A DNA stretch of 64,000 nucleotides from Pseudorhodoferax sp. Leaf267 (GCF_001422405.1 NZ_LMMV01000023.1:125156-189155), one strand, 5' to 3'; shown: positions 7,081 to 16,672, counted from the stretch's first letter. The notes: generated by a model not told the origin, from the sequence alone. Translations and numbers: made by a program.

Positions 7081-9078
7081 TCAGGGCAGTTCCTTGCTGG
7101 CGTCCGGCGCGCCGGGGGCCAGTGGGCCGACGGTGCCCAGCCGGGCCTTGAGCGACTGCGGCTGGCCCGTGAGGATGGCCGCGTAGTTGGTGGCGTTGGA
7201 CAGCACCTTCTTCACGTAGTCGCGCGTTTCGGTGAACGGGATGTTCTCGGCCCAGATGGCGGCGTCCAGCGTGGGCGCGCCGGCCTGGCCGCGCCAGGCG
7301 CGCGGGCGGCCCGGGCCGGCGTTGTAGGCCGCGGCGGCCAGCGGCATGGAGCCCGCGAAATCGTCCAGCACCAGCTTCAGGTAGCCCGTGCCGATGGCGA
7401 TGTTGGTGTCGCGGTCGTTGATCTGGTTCGGCGTGAAGTCGGCCAGGCCGATCTTGCGCGCCGTCCAGCGCGCTGTGGCCGGCATGACCTGCATGAGGCC
7501 GGAGGCACCGACGCCCGAGCGCGCGTCCATGATGAAGCGCGACTCCTGGCGGATCAGGCCGTAGACGTAGGCCGGGTCGAGCTCGATGGCGCGCGTGCGC
7601 TGTACCACCGCGTCGCGGAACGGCATCGGAAAGCGCTGCGCATGGTCGAAGGCCTCGCGTGTGCGCTCGCTGGTGTTGATGCAGCGGTCCCACACCTCGC
7701 GCTGACAGGCCAGCTCGGCCGCGGCCAGCAGCTCGCGCTCGCCCATGCCGCCCTTGTCGTGCAGGTTGGTCGCGTAGTTCCACTCGCGCACGCCTTCGCT
7801 GCGCAGGCCCAGGGCGATGGCCTGCAGCGCGCGTTGCAGCGACGGGTTGGTGCGCGCGGCGGCGCGTTCCGCATCGGTGGGCTCGGGCGGGCGTTGCGGC
7901 ATGGTGATCTTCTGGCCCAGCTCTTCGAGCGCCAGCTGCTCGTAGAAGCCGCGCACGCCGGCGATGCGCTCGAACAGCAGCGTGGCCTCGGCGCGGTCGG
8001 CTTCGCGGCCGATCTGCAGCAGCGCACGCGCGCGCCAGTAGACCCAGGTGGGGTCGGCGCGCTGCGCGTCGTCCATGGCCTGGATGGTGGTGGTCAGCTC
8101 CTTCCACCGCCCCATGCGCAGCGCGGTGCGTGCCTTCCAGGTCAGCAGGTCCTCGTGCAGGTCGGTGTCGCGCTCGACCCTGGAGAAGTACGCCCAGGTG
8201 TTGGGCGAGAGCTTGAGCGCCGCCTGCCGGCCGATCACGCCCCAGAGCCAGTTGCGCTCCTCGGCCGTGAGCTGCGCGGCCCACTTGGTGTCCAGCGCCG
8301 TGGCGGCCTGCTCGAAGTCGCTGCTGGCCATCTTGACCAGCGCCAGCGTCACGAGCTCGCGCCGCAGCTTGGACGCAGCGACCGTGCGGCCGGCCAGGTA
8401 GCGCGCCGGGCTGTCCAGCAGCTGGCCCATCTGGTCCATCACATCGGGCGCGACCAGCTGCACGGCGTTGCGCGCCGCGCGTGGGCGGCTGGCCTCGATC
8501 GCCAGCCTGGCCTTGCGCCAGGCGTCCGACTCGGGCAGGCGGCGCGCCGCGATCAACTGGCCGGCGGCCTGGGTGCAGCCGTCGTCGGCCTCGCGCTGGC
8601 CCATCCAGTTGCGGCGCACCTCCTCGACCGCCGCGGCGGGCACGGGCGATTGCATCTGGTCGATCAGCACCGCGTAGCAGCGCACCTCGCGGTCGTCCTG
8701 CATGCGGTAACGCGCGTGCTCGCTGGCGAACTGGCCCCAGTCGCGGCGCTGGCCCAGCAGCAGCAGCCAGTCGTTGCGCAAGCGGTCTTCCTGGTAGGTG
8801 CCGGGGTAGCGCGCGCTGAAGGCGGCCATGTCGGCAGCGGTCAGTTCCTCCAGCCGCGCGCGGCTTTCCCAGTAGGCGGCCCAGGGCTCCAGGCCATGGC
8901 CGCGCACCTGGGGCAGCAAGGTGGCGAGCCGCAGCTTGTCGCTGCGCCGAAAGGCCTGCTGCATCTCGACGATGAGCGCATCGGCCTGTGGGTCGGGCCG
9001 GTTCTGCGCGCTGCTGGTGACGGGCTGGGCGAGGCCCAGGGCGAAAGTGATCGATGTCAGAATGGCCCGTACTTGCAT
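7081..9078 (-). CDS. slt: soluble lytic murein transglycosylase (Slt70-like)
   Basis: 665 residues. A signal peptide (residues 1-24, MQVRAILTSITFALG start) sends it to the periplasm. The long alpha-helical N-terminal region is followed by a C-terminal SLT domain with the catalytic glutamate Glu512 in LIRQESRF, then GASGLMQVMPATA and AAAYNAGPGR, all typical of GH23 enzymes. It cleaves the MurNAc-GlcNAc bond of peptidoglycan with formation of anhydro-MurNAc. The ATG at 9078 was chosen because it immediately precedes the signal peptide, although the frame is open upstream. It is divergent from the cyclo-ligase gene, with only 10 nt between the two start codons. Confidence 0.93.
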   Translation of the reverse strand: MQVRAILTSITFALGLAQPVTSSAQNRPDPQADALIVEMQQAFRRSDKLRLATLLPQVRGHGLEPWAAYWESRARLEELTAADMAAFSARYPGTYQEDRLRNDWLLLLGQRRDWGQFASEHARYRMQDDREVRCYAVLIDQMQSPVPAAAVEEVRRNWMGQREADDGCTQAAGQLIAARRLPESDAWRKARLAIEASRPRAARNAVQLVAPDVMDQMGQLLDSPARYLAGRTVAASKLRRELVTLALVKMASSDFEQAATALDTKWAAQLTAEERNWLWGVIGRQAALKLSPNTWAYFSRVERDTDLHEDLLTWKARTALRMGRWKELTTTIQAMDDAQRADPTWVYWRARALLQIGREADRAEATLLFERIAGVRGFYEQLALEELGQKITMPQRPPEPTDAERAAARTNPSLQRALQAIALGLRSEGVREWNYATNLHDKGGMGERELLAAAELACQREVWDRCINTSERTREAFDHAQRFPMPFRDAVVQRTRAIELDPAYVYGLIRQESRFIMDARSGVGASGLMQVMPATARWTARKIGLADFTPNQINDRDTNIAIGTGYLKLVLDDFAGSMPLAAAAYNAGPGRPRAWRGQAGAPTLDAAIWAENIPFTETRDYVKKVLSNATNYAAILTGQPQSLKARLGTVGPLAPGAPDASKELP

Positions 9079-9088
9079 GGGGAGGATT

Positions 9089-9691
9089 ATGGAGAAGTCG
9101 AACGAGGACAAGGCGCTGCAACGCAAGGCCTTGCGCGCCGCCTTGGTCGAGGAGCGGCTCAATTTGCCCGACCGGTTGCAGCGTGCAGACCTGCTGCAGC
9201 GTGTCATGCGCATCTGGTTGGTGGGAAGACCCGACACGATCATCGGCGCCTACTGGCCGATCAAAGGCGAGTTCGATCCGCTGCCGGCACTGCACCGCTG
9301 GAAGGAAGACGGCGAGCTGCAGGGCGGGCCGCAGTTGAAACGCATCGGCCTGCCGGTCGTTGACAAGGTGCACAAGACGCTGACCTTCCACGCCTGGTAC
9401 CCCGGCTGCCCGATGGAGGAAGACGCCTTCGGCATCCCCAAGCCCAAGGGCACCGAGACCATCGTGCCCACGCTGCTGTTCGTGCCCTGCGTGGGCTATG
9501 CGGCCGGCGGTTACCGGCTGGGCTATGGCGGCGGCTTCTACGACCGCACGCTGGCCACCTTGCAGCCCAAACCGCTCACCGTGGGCCTGGGCTTCACCAA
9601 CGGCTTCCTCGACGACTTCGAGCCCGAGCCGCACGACGTGCCGCTCGACGCCATCCTCAACGACAACGGCGTCGTCTGGCCGTTGCGGTAG
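9089..9691 (+). CDS. 5-formyltetrahydrofolate cyclo-ligase
   Basis: 200 residues, normal for the family. It converts 5-formyl-THF and ATP to 5,10-methenyl-THF, recycling a dead-end folate. The signature GYGGGFYDRTLA sits near residues 148-159, after a substrate loop with LFVPCVGYA, and KGEFDPLP lies in the N-terminal half. The ATG at 9089 has a strong GGGGAGG ribosome site at 9079-9085 that occupies nearly the whole 10-nt gap to the divergent slt start. Its promoter must therefore lie inside slt. Confidence 0.93.
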   Translation: MEKSNEDKALQRKALRAALVEERLNLPDRLQRADLLQRVMRIWLVGRPDTIIGAYWPIKGEFDPLPALHRWKEDGELQGGPQLKRIGLPVVDKVHKTLTFHAWYPGCPMEEDAFGIPKPKGTETIVPTLLFVPCVGYAAGGYRLGYGGGFYDRTLATLQPKPLTVGLGFTNGFLDDFEPEPHDVPLDAILNDNGVVWPLR

Positions 9692-9831
9692 ACCACCCCG
9701 TTTGAATGGCGCACTGCGTGTAGCCATTCAATACCCCTCAAGGGGCGCACCCAGCGGTCTGGCAGAGCCAGCCCCGCGGGTGCACTGGCATGGCCTGCTC
9801 CGCGGCCTCTTGACCCTTTGCTTGCGAGGCC
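9692..9831 (+). repeat. dispersed structured repeat, copy 1
   Basis: About 140 bp closely matching 35994-36135, starting at the stop codon of the cyclo-ligase gene. It folds into hairpins: GAATGGC (9704-9710) with GCCATTC (9723-9729) around a conserved 12-nt loop; CCCC (9734-9737) with GGGG (9742-9745); and CTGGC (9759-9763) with GCCAG (9767-9771) around AGA. It ends with the conserved block CATGGCCTGCTCCGCGGCC. In the second copy the stems differ by compensatory changes. No reading frame is evident. It may act as a 3' end structure between these convergent genes. Confidence 0.75.
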
Positions 9832-9889
9832 GTTCGTATCCTGCGGTTCGCGTGCCAGCGCTATTGGCCGTGCGGCAACGGCGCCGGCG

Positions 9890-10552
9890 CTACCAGCGTG
9901 CCGGCAGCTTGGTGAGCAGCACGATGCGCTTGTCCTGCAGCTCGATGTAGCCCGCGCCTTCCAGGTCTTTCAGGATGCGGCTGAGCATGTCGCGCGTGCA
10001 GCCGACCTGGTTGGCGATCTCCTGGTGGCTCAGGTTGTCGGGCAGCGTGGCGCGGCCATCGCCTTGCGGCTGGGCGGCCTTGCCGAGCAGCTGTGCCAGT
10101 CGCCCATACACGTCGATGAAGGCCAGGTTGCGCGCGCTGTTGGTCGCCATGCGCGCGCGGCGCGTGACCTTGCCCAGCAGATCGAGCGCGAAGGTGGGCT
10201 GCTTGGCGATGTAGGCCAGCAGCGAGTCGCGCGACACGAGTGCGCACGCCGTGGGCTCCATGGTGATCACGCTGGCCGAGCGCGGGCCGCCGTCCAGCGC
10301 CATCTCGCCGAAGTAGTCGCCCGGCCCGACCAGGCCGAAGGTGATCTCGCGCTCGTTCGGGTCGATGCCGTAGGCGCGCACCTGACCTTGCATGACGACG
10401 AACAGCGTGTCGCCGCGGTCGGCCTCGTACAGCAGCTGCGCGCCCGTGCGGTAGCGCCGCGGCGTGCCGAGTGCGGCCAGTTCGCGCACGGCCTGCGGGT
10501 GGGCCGGGTCGCTGCAGAAAGCTTGGGTCAGGGTGTCCAGGTCTGCGCTCAT
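9890..10552 (-). CDS. Crp/Fnr family transcriptional regulator
   Basis: 220 residues. The N-terminal cyclic-nucleotide-binding fold spans about 30-120 (GDTLFVVMQGQVR, GDYFGEMALDGGPRSASV). The C-terminal winged helix recognition helix is CTRDMLSRILKDLEGAGYI. No Fnr-type cysteine cluster is seen, so cAMP or another small ligand is more likely than an Fe-S cluster; the ligand is unknown. It is a close paralogue of the regulator at 20631-21293; both end in LLTKLPARW. It lies 29 nt downstream of a LysR gene on the same strand and may be co-transcribed with it. Confidence 0.92.
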   Translation of the reverse strand: MSADLDTLTQAFCSDPAHPQAVRELAALGTPRRYRTGAQLLYEADRGDTLFVVMQGQVRAYGIDPNEREITFGLVGPGDYFGEMALDGGPRSASVITMEPTACALVSRDSLLAYIAKQPTFALDLLGKVTRRARMATNSARNLAFIDVYGRLAQLLGKAAQPQGDGRATLPDNLSHQEIANQVGCTRDMLSRILKDLEGAGYIELQDKRIVLLTKLPARW

Positions 10553-10581
10553 GGGCGAAATCTCCGGGGGGGTGGGAATGC

Positions 10582-11577
10582 TCAATCGATGTCGTCGATG
10601 GTGTCGGGGTCGGGCACGTCGCCCACGGCCGCGCGCGTCCGGGCCGACTGCGCCATCAGCCAGTTGCAGAAGTCGCGGATCTCCGGCCGCATCTCGCTGC
10701 GCGGCGGGGCGATGAGCCAGTAGGCCATCGGCGAGTCCATGCGCCGATGCGGCAGCACTTCGACCAGGTCGCCGTTGGCCAGGCTCTCGGCCACCAGCGG
10801 CAGCCGCGCCAGCACCAGGCCCTGGCCGGTCAGCGCGGCCTGCACCATCTGGTAGGCGTAATTGAAGTACAGCCAGCGCTGCGGCTGGAACTTGCGCGCC
10901 GTGGCCACCGGCATCTGCTTGTCGATCCAGCGCTGCCAGGTCAGCCATTCCAGATGCGTGCGGTGCGCGTCGCCGGCCTCGATCAGCGCGAACTGGGCCA
11001 GGTCCTCGGGCGTGCGCAGCTGCACGCCGCTCTTGAGCAGCCAGGGGCTGGCGACGGGCGTGAGCTGCTCGCCGAACATGCGACGGGCGCGCGTGGGCAT
11101 GTTGACCGCCGGGCCGTAGCGCAGCGCAAGGTCGACGTCGGCCAGCTCCAGGTCCACGGCTTGGTCCGATGCGTCGATGCGGATGTCGATGTCCGGGTGG
11201 TCGCGCTGGAAGGCTTCGAGCCGCGGGATCAGCCACATCGAGGCGAACGAGGCGAACGTGGTGATGGACACCGTCTTGCGCCCCGCGCTCTGGCGGATCT
11301 GCCGCACCGCGCCGTCCAGCCGCTCCAGCGCGGGCGCCACGGCCGACAGCAGCTGCACGCCGGCGCTCGTCAGCTCCACCGCGCGCGTGTGGCGCAGGAA
11401 CAGCGACACGCCGACCTCCTCTTCCAGGTTCTGGATCTGCCGGCTCACGGCCGACTGCGTCAGCGCCAACTCCTCGGCGGCCACGCGGAAATTGAGGTGG
11501 CTGGACACCGCGATGAAGGCGCGCAGATGGCCCGCCGAGATCGGCCGGGTGCGCAGATGGGTCTGGGAGTGCTGCAT
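10582..11577 (-). CDS. LysR family transcriptional regulator (GcvA-like)
   Basis: 331 residues from the ATG at 11577; a second in-frame ATG at 11601 adds eight. The N-terminal helix-turn-helix (HLRAFIAVSSHLNFRVAA, LTQSAVSRQIQNLEEEVG) is typical of LysR, and the rest is the periplasmic-binding-like effector domain with GcvA-type features (FASMWLIPRLEAFQRDHPDIDI). It is divergent from the DUF2917 gene, a pairing that often means the regulator controls its neighbour and itself. The effector is unknown. Confidence 0.9.
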   Translation of the reverse strand: MQHSQTHLRTRPISAGHLRAFIAVSSHLNFRVAAEELALTQSAVSRQIQNLEEEVGVSLFLRHTRAVELTSAGVQLLSAVAPALERLDGAVRQIRQSAGRKTVSITTFASFASMWLIPRLEAFQRDHPDIDIRIDASDQAVDLELADVDLALRYGPAVNMPTRARRMFGEQLTPVASPWLLKSGVQLRTPEDLAQFALIEAGDAHRTHLEWLTWQRWIDKQMPVATARKFQPQRWLYFNYAYQMVQAALTGQGLVLARLPLVAESLANGDLVEVLPHRRMDSPMAYWLIAPPRSEMRPEIRDFCNWLMAQSARTRAAVGDVPDPDTIDDID

Positions 11578-11683
11578 GGATTGATGCGTGACGCGAATCA
11601 AAAGCCTAGCGCGAATTCATTGGACTGGCTAGGGGGCCGCGACGATCATTCCTTTCCGAACCACCCATCCATTGGAGTCTGCC

Positions 11684-12190
11684 ATGACCACCCAGGCCAC
11701 CCTCGAAGCGCATCAATCCCTGTCCGGCGAATCGCTGCCCGGCTGCTGGAAGCTCGAGGCCGGCCGCGCGCTGACCATGCGGCCACGCGCGAGCGGCGTC
11801 TTGCGCATTGCGTATGGCCGGGTCTGGGTCACGATGGACACATTGCATGACGACGCCCAGGCGGCCGGCGACCTGTTCCTGGTGCCGGGCCGGGGCCTGG
11901 TGGTACAGGCCGGGCAGCGCGTGGTGATCGAGTCCGCCGGCACGGACCGCCAGGCGCCTGCCTACTTCAGCTGGGACCCGCTAGGCCAGACGCAGGCCCA
12001 GGCCGTGCGTGGCGCGTTGCGCGGCGCCGGCTGGCAGATCGCCGTGGCGCAGCCGGTGCGCGATATCGGGCTGGCGCTGGGGCAGGCCACGGCGGCAGTC
12101 GGGCGGCTGGTGCTGGGCGTGGCGGGCCTGGCAGCCGGGCCCGTCACGGCGCGGCTGCCATGGCAGCGCAGCCGGCGCGCCACGTGCTGA
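11684..12190 (+). CDS. DUF2917 domain-containing protein
   Basis: 168 residues from the ATG at 11684, with a GGAG ribosome site about 8 nt upstream. The DUF2917 core covers roughly residues 20-95 (LEAGRALTMRPRASGVLRI, GRVWVTMD, GRGLVVQAGQRVVIES), a small beta-rich, cupin-like stretch of unknown function found mostly in Burkholderiales. The rest is an Ala/Gly-rich helix. It is transcribed away from the LysR gene and its role is not known. Confidence 0.82.
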   Translation: MTTQATLEAHQSLSGESLPGCWKLEAGRALTMRPRASGVLRIAYGRVWVTMDTLHDDAQAAGDLFLVPGRGLVVQAGQRVVIESAGTDRQAPAYFSWDPLGQTQAQAVRGALRGAGWQIAVAQPVRDIGLALGQATAAVGRLVLGVAGLAAGPVTARLPWQRSRRATC

Positions 12191-12216
12191 TGCGCTGACG
12201 CTGTTGACGCAGGCGC

Positions 12217-13851
12217 CTACCCCGGCGCTCGTTGCAACTGCCGCGCCAGGCCCTGCAACTGCCCGAAGGCGGCGAACCGCGCCTGGTGCACGCCCGCCAG
12301 CGCGCCGCCCTGCGGGTGGAACGTCTGCCCCACGCGCGACATCGCTGCCATTGCCGCGCCCACATCGCCGAACGCACCGGCCGCCACGCCGCCCAGCATC
12401 GCCGCACCCAGCAGCACCGGCTCGTCGGCTTGCGCCGCCAGCACCGGTATGCCGCTCGCATCGGCCAGCAACTGCCGCACCAGGTCGAGCCGGCCCGCGC
12501 CGCCGCTGATCATGATGCGCGCCACCGGCGCACCGGCCGCAGCCTGCGCCTCGATGATCTGCCGCAGCCCGTAGGCGACGCCGCAGATGCCCGCGATGTA
12601 CAGCGCGACCAGGCTGTCCATGTCCTGTTCCATGCCCAGGCCGGCGATGACCGCACGCGCATGCGGGTCGGCCAGCGGCGCGCGGTTGCCCAGGAACTCG
12701 GGCACGACATGCAGGCCCTGCGCCAGGTGCACCGCGTTCGACAGATCGCCGGCCTTGTGGGCCGCCAGCGTCGCCAGCAGCACCGGCAGCGACTGGCCTG
12801 CGGCCTGCGCCTGCTGCCGGGCCTCGGGCGCCAAGGGGTGCATGGCCAGCAGGTGGTCGATGGCCGCGCCGGCCACCGACTGCCCGCCCTCGTTCAGCCA
12901 GGTGCCCGGCACCATGGCCGAGAAATACGGCCCCCACACGCCCGGCACGAACACCGGCTCACGCGTGCTCGTCATCGTGCACGACGAGGTGCCGAACACG
13001 TAGGCCAGCGCCGAGAACGGGTCGCCGTCCACCCCCACGGTGCCGATGCCGCCCGCATGCGCATCGATCACGCCGGTGGCCACGGCCGTGCCGGCGTGCA
13101 GGCCCAGCTCGGCCGCCGCCTGCGGCGTGAGGCCCTGGCCCAGCGCCGTGCCCGGCGCCACCACGCGCTGGCCGATGCGCGCGAAGCCTTCGTCGGCCAG
13201 CACGCCCAGGCCGACGGTGCGGAAGTAGCCCGCATCCCAGCGCTGCTCGTGCGCCAGGTAGGTCCACTTGCAGGTGACCGTGCAGGTGGAGCGCGCCAGG
13301 TCGCCGCTGGCGCGCCAGGTCAGGAAGTCCGTCAGGTCCATGAACTGCCAGGCCTGCGCGAACACGGCGGGCCGGTGCTCCAGCAGCCACAGCAGCTTGG
13401 GCGTTTCCATCTCCGGCGAAATGCGCCCGCCCACGTAGCGCAGCACGTCGTGGCCGGTGGCGTTGATGCGGTCGGCCTGGGCCACGGCGCGGTGGTCCAT
13501 CCAAACGATGATGTTGCGCGCCGGGTCTTCGCTGGGGCCCACGGGCAGCGGCTGGCCGCCCGGCCCCAGCACCACGAGCGAGCAGGTCGCGTCGAAGCCG
13601 ATGCCGGCCACCTGGTCGGGCGACACCCCGCCCTCGGCCAGCGCCTGGCGCACCGATGCACACACGGCAGCCCAGATCTCGGTGCTCGATTGCTCGACCA
13701 TGGCGCCGGGCGCATGGAACAGCGTGATGTCGCGCTTCGCCGTGGCCAGCATGCGGCCAGCCAGGTCGAACACGCCGGCGCGGGCGCTGCCGGTGCCCAC
13801 GTCCACGCCGACCACGCAGCGCGCTGGCGTCGATGCGGTGGCGGCGGTCAT
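12217..13851 (-). CDS. FGGY family carbohydrate kinase, probable D-ribulokinase
   Basis: 544 residues, the usual size for a ribulokinase-type FGGY enzyme. The N-terminal phosphate-binding motif is GVDVGTGSARAGVFD near 16-30, followed by MDHRA and, in the second domain, GTSSCTM and SGGAGRLDLVRQLLAD. FGGY kinases phosphorylate sugars or polyols; with a ribitol-dehydrogenase-like partner directly upstream the likely reaction is D-ribulose to D-ribulose 5-phosphate. The ATG at 13851 overlaps the dehydrogenase stop as ATGA. It is the last gene of the minus-strand pentitol operon. Xylulokinase activity cannot be excluded. Confidence 0.88.
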   Translation of the reverse strand: MTAATASTPARCVVGVDVGTGSARAGVFDLAGRMLATAKRDITLFHAPGAMVEQSSTEIWAAVCASVRQALAEGGVSPDQVAGIGFDATCSLVVLGPGGQPLPVGPSEDPARNIIVWMDHRAVAQADRINATGHDVLRYVGGRISPEMETPKLLWLLEHRPAVFAQAWQFMDLTDFLTWRASGDLARSTCTVTCKWTYLAHEQRWDAGYFRTVGLGVLADEGFARIGQRVVAPGTALGQGLTPQAAAELGLHAGTAVATGVIDAHAGGIGTVGVDGDPFSALAYVFGTSSCTMTSTREPVFVPGVWGPYFSAMVPGTWLNEGGQSVAGAAIDHLLAMHPLAPEARQQAQAAGQSLPVLLATLAAHKAGDLSNAVHLAQGLHVVPEFLGNRAPLADPHARAVIAGLGMEQDMDSLVALYIAGICGVAYGLRQIIEAQAAAGAPVARIMISGGAGRLDLVRQLLADASGIPVLAAQADEPVLLGAAMLGGVAAGAFGDVGAAMAAMSRVGQTFHPQGGALAGVHQARFAAFGQLQGLARQLQRAPG

Positions 13852-14579
13852 CACAGGTCCACGCTGTTGGGCAGGATCACGATGTCGCGCACCGTCACGT
13901 TGCGCGGCCGGGTCAGCATGAACAGCACGCAGTCGGCCACTTCCTGCGGCTGCATCAGGCTGCCGTTGGCCAGCGCGTCGTCCAGCTTGGCCTGGGGCCA
14001 GTCGTCCAGCAGCGCCGTGACCACCGGGCCGGGCGCCACCGCGCCCACGCGCACGCCATGCGGCGACAGCTGGCGCCGCGTGGTGTGCACGAAGGCCTGC
14101 ACCGCGAACTTGGAGGCGGTGTAGATCGGCTCCCAGGCCACCGGTACGATGCCGGCGATCGAGCTGGTGAACAGGATGTCGCCCGACTTCTGCGCCACCA
14201 GGTGTGGCAGCACGGCGTGCACCGAGCGGAACGCGGCGTTGATGTTCAGGTTCAGCATGCGGTCCCACGCGTCCGGGTCGCCCTCGGCCACGTTGCCGCC
14301 GACGTAGGCACCGGCGTTGGCGTGGAAGATGTCCAGCCCGCCGGCCAGCGCCAGGATGCGCTCCAGCATGGCCGAGTTCTGCTTCGGATCGAGCAGGTCC
14401 AGCTGCAGCGCCAGCGCGCCTTCGCCCAGGTCGTCGCAGGCCTGCGCCAGCCTGGCCGCGTCGTGGTCGATCAGCACCACCTTGGCGCCGGCGCCCAGCA
14501 GGGTGCGCGCGCAGGCCAGGCCGATGCCCGAGGCCGCGCCGGTGATGGCCGCGACGCGGCCGCTGAGGGGTTGGGTCAT
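13851..14579 (-). CDS. short-chain dehydrogenase, probable ribitol 2-dehydrogenase
   Basis: 242 residues. The Rossmann motif TGAASGIG is at 13-20 and the catalytic residues are Ser140, Tyr153 and Lys157 (YTASK), with NAG at 88-90. The C-terminal half ([39 protein letters not shown]) strongly resembles ribitol 2-dehydrogenase of enterobacterial ribitol operons, which oxidises ribitol to D-ribulose with NAD. It sits between the permease gene and the kinase gene, overlapping the latter. The ATG at 14579 directly precedes the Rossmann start; an upstream ATG at 14618 is less likely. Confidence 0.88.
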   Translation of the reverse strand: MTQPLSGRVAAITGAASGIGLACARTLLGAGAKVVLIDHDAARLAQACDDLGEGALALQLDLLDPKQNSAMLERILALAGGLDIFHANAGAYVGGNVAEGDPDAWDRMLNLNINAAFRSVHAVLPHLVAQKSGDILFTSSIAGIVPVAWEPIYTASKFAVQAFVHTTRRQLSPHGVRVGAVAPGPVVTALLDDWPQAKLDDALANGSLMQPQEVADCVLFMLTRPRNVTVRDIVILPNSVDL

Positions 14580-14604
14580 GGTGTGGATTCCTCGGTGCGC
14601 CGCG

Positions 14605-15864
14605 TCATGCGCGGCCATGCGACACGCGGGATTGCCGCGCCAGTGAATCGACGATCACCGCGATCGCCAGCACCGCGCCGGTGATCATGAAGCGCAGCGA
14701 CGAGGACAGGTTCAGCAGCGTGAGCCCGCTGGCAATCGACTGGATCACGATGATGCCGAGCACCGCCGAGTACGCGCTGCCGCGCCCGCCGAACAGGCTG
14801 GTGCCGCCGATCACCGCCGCGGCAATCGCGTTCAGGTTCACGTCGCCGGTGCCGGCCTGCTGGCTGGCGGACGCCAGGCGTGCCGCGCTCAGCACGCCGC
14901 CCAGGGCGGCCAGGCTGGCGCAGGCCACGAAGGCGCTGGTGAAGATCATGTTGACGTTGATGCCGGCGCGCCGCGCAGCCTCGCGGTTGCCGCCCACCGC
15001 ATGCAGCGAGCGGCCCCAGCGCGTGCGCCGCAGCGCGTAGTCCATGCCCACCGCCAGGGCCAGGAACAGCCCGAACATCCACGGCACGCCGCGCCCGGTG
15101 TTCAGGTAGGCCACCACGGCCTGCAGCAGCACGGTGATGGCCGTGGCACGCACCGCCAGGCTGGCCACCGAGGGCGCCGACAGGTTCACCGCCTGCCGCC
15201 GTGCGCGCGTGCGCAGGCCCACCACCAAGATGACGATGCCCGGCAGCAGCGCGAGCCCGTGCGAGACCACGGCCGGGATCACCATCAGCTGGCCGAAGTT
15301 CACCATGGGCGAGTCGTACGGCAGGTTGATCGAGCCGCTGGCGCCCAGCACGTAGAGCTGCATGCCGAGGATGGCCAGCAGGCCCGACAGCGTGGCCACG
15401 AAGCTGGGCATGCCCAGGCGGTTGAACAGCAGCGCGTACAGCGCGCCCACGGCCACGCCCACCGCCAGCGCCGCCACCACCGCCAGCGGCAGCGGCCAGC
15501 CCTGGTTGACCCACAGCATGCCGACCATGGCAGACGCAAAGCCGCTCATGGAGCCGACCGACAGGTCGATCTGCCCCACCATCAGCACACAGACGATGCC
15601 CAGCGCGATGACGCCGGTGGTCGAGCAGTCGAACAGCAGGTTGACCAGGTTGTCGGCGGACAGGAACACCGGGTTCAGGCTGGCGAACACCGTCCAGATC
15701 AGCGCCAGCCCGACGACCACGGGCAGCGCGCCCAGGTCGCCCGAACGCACGCGCGCAAAGAAGGCCGAGACGGTGCCGCCCAGCCCTTCGGCGTGCTGCA
15801 CGCGCACATCGCTGCGGTCCAGCAGCTTGGGCGCAGCGCTGGCTGGGCTTGCGTTCGTGTTCAT
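14605..15864 (-). CDS. ABC transporter permease, ribose/xylose type
   Basis: 419 residues with about ten hydrophobic segments and the branched-chain/ribose permease fold ([47 protein letters not shown]). It forms the inner-membrane channel of the sugar or polyol importer whose ATPase and binding protein are encoded just upstream. The N-terminal extension of about 45 residues before the first helix is longer than in RbsC and recalls XylH. The start overlaps the ATPase stop as ATGA. Confidence 0.93.
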   Translation of the reverse strand: MNTNASPASAAPKLLDRSDVRVQHAEGLGGTVSAFFARVRSGDLGALPVVVGLALIWTVFASLNPVFLSADNLVNLLFDCSTTGVIALGIVCVLMVGQIDLSVGSMSGFASAMVGMLWVNQGWPLPLAVVAALAVGVAVGALYALLFNRLGMPSFVATLSGLLAILGMQLYVLGASGSINLPYDSPMVNFGQLMVIPAVVSHGLALLPGIVILVVGLRTRARRQAVNLSAPSVASLAVRATAITVLLQAVVAYLNTGRGVPWMFGLFLALAVGMDYALRRTRWGRSLHAVGGNREAARRAGINVNMIFTSAFVACASLAALGGVLSAARLASASQQAGTGDVNLNAIAAAVIGGTSLFGGRGSAYSAVLGIIVIQSIASGLTLLNLSSSLRFMITGAVLAIAVIVDSLARQSRVSHGRA

Positions 15865-16670
15865 GCGACCTCCGTGGGTTGGGCCTGCTCCTGGCGCCGC
15901 GTGGCACGGCGCGAGACGGCGTTCTCGGTGGCGCCGGTGATGGCGGCCACGAGTTCCTGGTTCGACGAGTCGGGGTAGAACACGCCGTTGTTGCGGCCCA
16001 GCCGCAGCACCACGATGCGGTCGGCCACGGCGCGCACGTCCTCCATGTTGTGGCTGATCATGATCACGGCGTGGCCGCGGTCGCGCACGCGCTCGATCAG
16101 GTTCAGCACTTCGGCCGTCTGCGCCACGCCGAGCGCGGCGGTGGGCTCATCCAGCATGATGAGCTTGGGGTCCAGCAGCAGCGAGCGCGCGATGGCCACC
16201 GTCTGGCGCTGCCCGCCCGACAGCGAGGCCACCACGTCGCGCACATCTGGGATGCGGGCCGACAGCTCGTTCAGCAGCGTCCAGGCCTTGACCTCCATGG
16301 CCACCTCGTCGAGCTGCAACGGCTGCAGTTCGCGGCCCAGGTAGATGTTGGCGACCACGTCCAGGTTCTCGCACAGCGCCAGATCCTGGAACACGGTGGC
16401 GATGCCCAGGTCCAGCGCCTTGGCCGGCGTGTCCAGCGTCACCGGTTGGCCGCCGAAGGTGATGGCGCCCGCGGTGGGCTGGTGCACGCCCGCCAGCACC
16501 TTGACCAGCGTGGACTTGCCGGCCCCGTTGTCGCCCACCAGGGCCACGACCTCGCCGGCATGCACATCGAGATCGATGTCGGTCAGGGCGGACACCGCCC
16601 CGAAGCGTTTGGAGACATTGCGCAGGCTCAGGACGAGTTCGCCCGGAGCGCGCCGCGTGGCGGCCGTCAT
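15861..16670 (-). CDS. ABC transporter ATP-binding protein, sugar type (single domain)
   Basis: 269 residues with Walker A GDNGAGKS at 46-53, signature SGGQRQ at 151-156, Walker B IMLDEP at 171-176 and the switch His in MISHNMED. It has one nucleotide-binding domain, unlike the double-domain RbsA/XylG, so it probably works as a homodimer as in fructose-type importers. The ATG at 16670 was chosen; a GTG two codons upstream (16676) overlaps the stop of the binding-protein gene as GTGA and is also possible. It is translationally coupled to both neighbours. Confidence 0.93.
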   Translation of the reverse strand: MTAATRRAPGELVLSLRNVSKRFGAVSALTDIDLDVHAGEVVALVGDNGAGKSTLVKVLAGVHQPTAGAITFGGQPVTLDTPAKALDLGIATVFQDLALCENLDVVANIYLGRELQPLQLDEVAMEVKAWTLLNELSARIPDVRDVVASLSGGQRQTVAIARSLLLDPKLIMLDEPTAALGVAQTAEVLNLIERVRDRGHAVIMISHNMEDVRAVADRIVVLRLGRNNGVFYPDSSNQELVAAITGATENAVSRRATRRQEQAQPTEVA

Positions 16671-16672
16671 GC

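Noticed and set aside
6565-9363. Very long open frame (over 900 codons) on the plus strand antisense to slt and mgtC
   Set aside because: Shadow of high-GC genes; the product is low-complexity Arg/Ala/Gly/His sequence without domains, while the minus strand encodes recognisable Slt and MgtC.
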